A stretch of 44,054 nt of DNA from an uncultured Myxococcales bacterium (lineage in GTDB: Bacteria > Myxococcota_A > UBA9042), in contig CAIPXZ010000594.1 of the NCBI GenBank assembly GCA_903869075.1, forward strand, positions 1-44,054. Reading direction: 5' to 3'. Below the pieces are notes generated by a model. That model did no database searches. It saw nothing but the letters and a program-made list of their open reading frames with translations, and was not told the DNA's origin. Both the position numbers and the translations under genes were made by a program. Positions 40,525 to 44,054 of the stretch are shown one piece after another. Position 1 is the first letter of the stretch. Each line of letters starts with the position of its first letter.

Positions 40525-41879
40525 CCCTTGAATCCCGCGGCAGGATGTTCCTGCTGACCTCGCTGGCGATGGCGATCGGCTCGACACTGGCCGGCGCGGT
40601 GGCTGTCGGCTTTGAGCCGGCGCTGGCGGCGCTGATCGGCGCCGGGCTGGCGCTGCTGCTGGGCACCATCGGCGCGCGGCTTGTGACGCTGCAGACTGAA
40701 CGGTTGACGACAGTGGCGCAGGCGATGGCGGAGAACCCGGGCAAGCGCGCGAGCATCGCCGCGGCGGGCGAGTTCCAGGAGCTGGGCGACGCGCTCAACC
40801 GCATGGCGGACAAGCTGGATCGCACGACGAGCGAGCTGCGCGGCGAGCGCGATCGCTTTGGCGTGGTGCTGGAAGGCATGGTGGAAGGCGTGATTGGCCT
40901 GACGTCGGATGGTCGCGTGGCGCTGTGCAACCGCTCGGCGACGGCGATGCTGGGCGAGGTCAAGCCGCCGCTGCAAAAACGCCTGCTGGACCTGGTGCGG
41001 CAGCCGGCGCTGAAGGACCTGCTGGCGCGCGCGCAGGCGGCGCCGCGGCTGCGGGCGGACGAGGTGCGCGACAGCGATGTGCCGTACGTGGAGCTGACGA
41101 TGGCGTCCGGCGCCAAGCTGCTGTGGTCGGCGTGGCCGCTGGACCGCGCCGGCATCGGCGTGCTGCTGGCGGTGCGCGACGTGACGGCGCTGCGGCGGCT
41201 GGAGACGGTGCGTCGCGACTTTATCTCAAATGTTTCCCATGAGTTGCGGACACCGGTGGCGATCGTCTACGCCTCGGCGGAGGCGCTGTGTGACGGCGGC
41301 CTGGAAGACCCGACGGTGGCCCGCGACTTTGCCCAGACGATCCTGCGGCACGCCGAGCGGATGTCGCGGATCATCTCGGATTTGCTGGATCTTTCGCGCA
41401 TCGAGGCCGGCGCCTACGACCTCAGCCCGAGCGGCGTGCAGGTGACCGAGCGCATCCGCCACGCGATGCGGCTGATCGAGCCGACGACGACGGCGCGCGG
41501 CCAGACGGTCACGGCCGATGTGCAAGACGGCCTGACGGTGCGCGGCAACCCGCAGGCGCTGGACCAAGTGCTTGTCAATCTCCTTGAAAATGCAAGTAAA
41601 TATACGCCGCAGGGCTCGCAGATCCAGGTCGGCTGCAAGCGGCTGGGCGATCGCGTGGAGCTGTGGGTGGCGGACAACGGCCCGGGCATCGCCGCGCAGC
41701 ACCGCGAGCGGATTTTTGAGCGCTTCTACCGCGTCGATGCTGGCCGCTCGCGCGATCTCGGCGGCACCGGCTTGGGGCTGGCGATCGTCCGCCATTTGGT
41801 GGAAGCGATGGGCGGTACTGTGACCTGCGACGCGAACGAGCCGACCGGCGCGCGGTTCCGCGTGTTCCTACAGACCTGA
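40521..41879 (+). CDS. Sensor histidine kinase (PhoR-like)
   Basis: The 452-residue kinase has two membrane segments close together (about residues 10-55), so it lacks a large periplasmic sensor domain; a HAMP-like region follows, then a PAS domain (about 105-225), the phospho-acceptor H-box FISNVSHELRTPVA, and the ATPase domain with NLLENASKYTP, DNGPGI and GTGLGLAIV. It starts with GTG overlapping the regulator stop. This layout matches PhoR-type kinases that sense phosphate through other proteins. Naming it PhoR is inference; the pair also lies 10 kb from the phosphate-ester operon. Confidence 0.92.
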   Translation: MTLESRGRMFLLTSLAMAIGSTLAGAVAVGFEPALAALIGAGLALLLGTIGARLVTLQTERLTTVAQAMAENPGKRASIAAAGEFQELGDALNRMADKLDRTTSELRGERDRFGVVLEGMVEGVIGLTSDGRVALCNRSATAMLGEVKPPLQKRLLDLVRQPALKDLLARAQAAPRLRADEVRDSDVPYVELTMASGAKLLWSAWPLDRAGIGVLLAVRDVTALRRLETVRRDFISNVSHELRTPVAIVYASAEALCDGGLEDPTVARDFAQTILRHAERMSRIISDLLDLSRIEAGAYDLSPSGVQVTERIRHAMRLIEPTTTARGQTVTADVQDGLTVRGNPQALDQVLVNLLENASKYTPQGSQIQVGCKRLGDRVELWVADNGPGIAAQHRERIFERFYRVDAGRSRDLGGTGLGLAIVRHLVEAMGGTVTCDANEPTGARFRVFLQT

Positions 41880-41888
41880 TCGCCGGCG

Positions 41889-42371
41889 CTACGGCGGCGT
41901 CACCGGCAGCGGCAGCGCCACCGGCGTCGGCGCCAGAGCCAGCGCCACGGGCGCCGGCGGGTAGCGCAGCGGAAAGTGGCTGTCCAGATCCGCAGCGGCG
42001 GCGGTCGAGCGGCTCCACGTCAACAGGCCATGCGCCAACAGCAGCAGGCCTGGCACGCCGACGATCGCGCCGACCGTGCCAAAAGTGCCGCGCATGTCCG
42101 CTTCGCGGCTGGCCAACGCCACGCCGGCCATCGCCGCGCCCTCGGCCAGCAGCACGCCGCCGATCAGCGCTTCGAGGTTGCCTGGGTGGTCGATGTCCGT
42201 GACGTTGCGGCGCGATACGCGCACGTAGCGGCCGTCCTCGGTCTCGACGTACAGGTCCGCGGCGTTGCCGGCGACGATCACCGCCTCGAGATCCGGCGCG
42301 TCGTGGCGGTAGATCGTGGCCGTCGTGCAGGCGGTCGCTGTCAACAGGCAGGCGGCGACAAGGCGCTTCAT
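41889..42371 (-). CDS. Small lipoprotein (paralog of the next upstream gene)
   Basis: A 160-residue protein with a lipobox TATAC (Cys 15), a small domain (YRHDAPDLEAVIVAGNAADL, then DGRYVRVSRRNVTDI) and two hydrophobic stretches before a Pro/Ala-rich tail. It shares the domain pattern Cys-x-YR ... P-x-L ... DG/EG-x-x-x-RV-x-R-x-x-V-[ST]-D with the gene just upstream (42368-42742), so the two are tandem paralogs. The ATG at 42371 overlaps that gene's stop (ATGA). I recognise no function. Confidence 0.8.
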   Translation of the reverse strand: MKRLVAACLLTATACTTATIYRHDAPDLEAVIVAGNAADLYVETEDGRYVRVSRRNVTDIDHPGNLEALIGGVLLAEGAAMAGVALASREADMRGTFGTVGAIVGVPGLLLLAHGLLTWSRSTAAAADLDSHFPLRYPPAPVALALAPTPVALPLPVTPP

Positions 42372-42742
42372 CGCACCTCCTCGGCGTCGACAACGACCTC
42401 GTCCTCGTCGTGGGCGTTCAGCAGCCAAGTGCGCTCACCGTCGCTGGATTCAAGCGCGGCGATCTCGCCCGCCCACTGCACGAGGCCGACCGGCCCGCCG
42501 ATCAGGAACCCGTCCACCGACAGCAGCGACCACAGCATCGTCCGCACGCCGCCCAGCCGCAGGTCGGACACGGACGTGCGCGGCACGCGGAACCACTGGC
42601 CCTCGGCGTTGGCGATCACCAAGTGCGTCGGCGTGCTGTGCTGCAGGTCGCCGATCAGCGTCGGCTGGCCGGTGCGGTACATCAGCGTGGCGCAGCCCGT
42701 CGCGCAAAACACCAGCAAGATCGCAAAGATTCGTCGTAGCAG
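42368..42742 (-). CDS. Small lipoprotein with probable CTG start
   Basis: The frame opens after a stop at 42755-42757, and no ATG, GTG or TTG start with a ribosome site precedes the signal peptide. A CTG at 42742, preceded by GGAGG with a 6-base spacer, would give MLRRIFAILLVFCATGC, an ideal lipoprotein signal with lipobox ATGC. A TTG at 42718 is the main alternative but would cut the signal short. The mature part (124 residues in total) matches its downstream paralog (41889-42371). It lies 12 bp after the di-heme cytochrome stop on the same strand, so it is probably in the same transcript. The function is unknown. Confidence 0.75.
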   Translation of the reverse strand: MLRRIFAILLVFCATGCATLMYRTGQPTLIGDLQHSTPTHLVIANAEGQWFRVPRTSVSDLRLGGVRTMLWSLLSVDGFLIGGPVGLVQWAGEIAALESSDGERTWLLNAHDEDEVVVDAEEVR

Positions 42743-42754
42743 CTGGCGCCTCCG

Positions 42755-44054
42755 TCAGAGCGTCTTCAGGAAGGCTACCAGATCCGCGCGCTGTGTGGCA
42801 GTCAGCACCTCGTTGCCATTGGCGTCCAGCAGGAACGACTCGTGGCCCTGGTTGTGCAGGCCTGGCTGGGTCGTGTCCATCTCGTTCGCCGCGTCCGCCT
42901 GCCACGCCGCCGGCACCGCGGCGCCCACCGGCAAGCCGACGCACTGCGGGTCAAAGTCAGTGGCCACCGTCGTGTCCGGGCCCATCCAGAACTGCGCGGT
43001 GCGGAATTTCGCCGGCCGCAGCAGCTCGCACAGCGTCGGCACGCTCTGGTTGTGCAGGTACGGGTAGCGCGTGAAGATGCCCTCCAGCGGCGGCGGCACG
43101 TAGCCCGTCTGCACTTCGACCACCGTGCCCATCGCCTGCGAGATCGCCAAATTGTTGAGGTTTGTCGCGAACGCCGCCATGCCCTTGGCGCGCTGCGGGT
43201 CCGTGCCGACGTCCAGCACCGGCGTCACGCTGTGGTAGTGCACGGCCAAAGTCCGCGTATCGCCAGTGGAAAAGTCTTTGTCGTAGGTGCCATGGCACGT
43301 CGCGCAGATCGCGTCGAACGTCACCTTGCCGCGCGTCGCCGCCGTCACGTCCAGCGGCAGGTCGGGAAACACGTCTTGCCAGCGCGGCGGCGTGTTGGCG
43401 AACACGAGCGCGGTCAGTTCCTGGATAATCGTCTGGTTCGCCGCCAGCCAGTCGTTCAGTTCATGCAGGTCCGTGCCGCGGCCCAGCTCATTCCACAAGA
43501 AATTGGTAAACACCGGATTTCCCGAGACAATTGAGCCATCGGACAGCCACCGCGTCTTGTACTTCAGACTCCACCACACCGCCGGCTTGCTGTCCGCCGT
43601 GAACGTCTCGAGGTCATTCGGCCGCGGCGTCGCCTCCAGCGTCGCGTCGCGCGTCGCCCACGCGTCCGGCTGGCGGCGCGCGAGGCTCAGCGCCACCTGC
43701 GCCAGCGAAGTGTCCAGGCCATGCGCGCGCGGCTCCTTGTAGCCCACCGCCGGCAAGTTCGCCTGCGCGCGGTCCATCAGCGCCAGTTCGTCCGGCGTCG
43801 CCTGGGTCTTGCTGACAAGCAAATCGTCGGTCACAGCGGGAAAGAACTGCTTGGCCATGCCAAAGAACACGTTGGCGCGCGAGTGCCGGTTGGTCATGCC
43901 GACGATGGTTTTGCCAAAGAAAGTCGCGACATGGCAGGTCGCGCAGGAGAACGTCAGCGCCGGGCCATGGCTCGTGGTCAGCGTGCCGGCGCCCAGGAAT
44001 TGCCCGGCGACCAGCTCCGGCGGCCAGTTCACGCCCGCGAACGCCTCCGCCGCC
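42755..44054 (-). CDS. Di-heme cytochrome c (RoxA/cytochrome c peroxidase-like), N-terminus outside the window
   Basis: The frame is open to the window edge, so the start and signal peptide lie outside. Two CxxCH heme-binding motifs are visible: SCATCH about 37 residues into the visible protein and ICATCH in its second half. The stretch VQTGYVPPPLEGIFTRYPYL followed by HNQSVPTLCELL is characteristic of di-heme cytochromes of the cytochrome c peroxidase/RoxA superfamily, which act in the periplasm or outside. The visible part is about 432 residues. The substrate cannot be inferred. The two small lipoproteins follow closely on the same strand. Confidence 0.88.
   Translation of the reverse strand, partial: AAEAFAGVNWPPELVAGQFLGAGTLTTSHGPALTFSCATCHVATFFGKTIVGMTNRHSRANVFFGMAKQFFPAVTDDLLVSKTQATPDELALMDRAQANLPAVGYKEPRAHGLDTSLAQVALSLARRQPDAWATRDATLEATPRPNDLETFTADSKPAVWWSLKYKTRWLSDGSIVSGNPVFTNFLWNELGRGTDLHELNDWLAANQTIIQELTALVFANTPPRWQDVFPDLPLDVTAATRGKVTFDAICATCHGTYDKDFSTGDTRTLAVHYHSVTPVLDVGTDPQRAKGMAAFATNLNNLAISQAMGTVVEVQTGYVPPPLEGIFTRYPYLHNQSVPTLCELLRPAKFRTAQFWMGPDTTVATDFDPQCVGLPVGAAVPAAWQADAANEMDTTQPGLHNQGHESFLLDANGNEVLTATQRADLVAFLKTL

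Noticed and set aside
41881-41896. Short inverted repeat CGCCG/CGGCG between the kinase and the convergent lipoprotein as a bidirectional terminator
   Set aside because: Stem of only 5 bases and no T-run on either side.
1-44054. tRNA genes, rRNA, CRISPR arrays, insertion sequences, attachment sites
   Set aside because: None was seen; intergenic regions are short and show no such patterns by eye.

Overview
The window is GC-rich, densely packed bacterial DNA from a Gram-negative organism. It encodes outer-membrane beta-barrels ending in Phe, about a dozen lipoproteins, and a MurE with the DNPR motif of meso-diaminopimelate enzymes. PEGA/TPR proteins, a secreted SUMF1-domain lipoprotein, Cys-rich DDGxPCT repeats and an FtsI carrying a PASTA domain point to a Myxococcota-like (old deltaproteobacterial) lineage; this placement is inference. 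No rRNA, tRNA, CRISPR array, insertion sequence or phage gene was seen.

Layout. 1-3721: a porin-like barrel, a LysR regulator and a divergent metallo-beta-lactamase-fold lipoprotein, with a dyad LysR-type box between the last two. 3644-20352 (minus strand): one long division and cell-wall (dcw) cluster in the order mraZ, rsmH, ftsL, a TPR lipoprotein, ftsI, murE, murF, mraY, ftsW, murG, ftsQ, ftsA, ftsZ, a small membrane protein and a lipoprotein. Most genes overlap or nearly touch. murD, murC, murB and ddl are missing. ftsZ carries an in-frame TAG at codon 35, inside the nucleotide-binding domain, although ftsZ, ftsA and ftsQ themselves end in TAG. mraZ has a good sigma-70 promoter with two TGGGA boxes 10 bp apart, and four AGTTGAC boxes lie before ftsL.

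20787-22933: a hydrolase-like lipoprotein and a Nudix hydrolase, convergent with a small barrel protein (22930-23670). 23840-30429: a tight five-gene operon, namely a beta-propeller/phosphoesterase lipoprotein, a parvulin-type isomerase lipoprotein, an OprO/P-like porin, a purple-acid-phosphatase-like lipoprotein and a Cys-rich lipoprotein. It looks like a surface system that cleaves phosphate esters and imports the phosphate. 30608-32021: a glycosyltransferase convergent with a Trm112-like protein.

32025-36280 (minus): an ECF sigma factor, its membrane anti-sigma factor, a small exported protein, a TPR/PEGA membrane protein and a SUMF1-domain lipoprotein with an unusual Cys cluster. 36342-38622 (minus): E2 and E1-beta of a 2-oxoacid dehydrogenase, with no E1-alpha or E3. 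38863-41879 (plus): spermidine synthase and a PhoB/PhoR-like two-component pair. 41889-44054 (minus): two tandem paralogous small lipoproteins, one of which appears to start at CTG, after a di-heme cytochrome c that runs off the window.

The observations that most deserve follow-up are the interrupted ftsZ, the TPR lipoprotein embedded in the division operon with its four-box control region, and the phosphate-ester operon.
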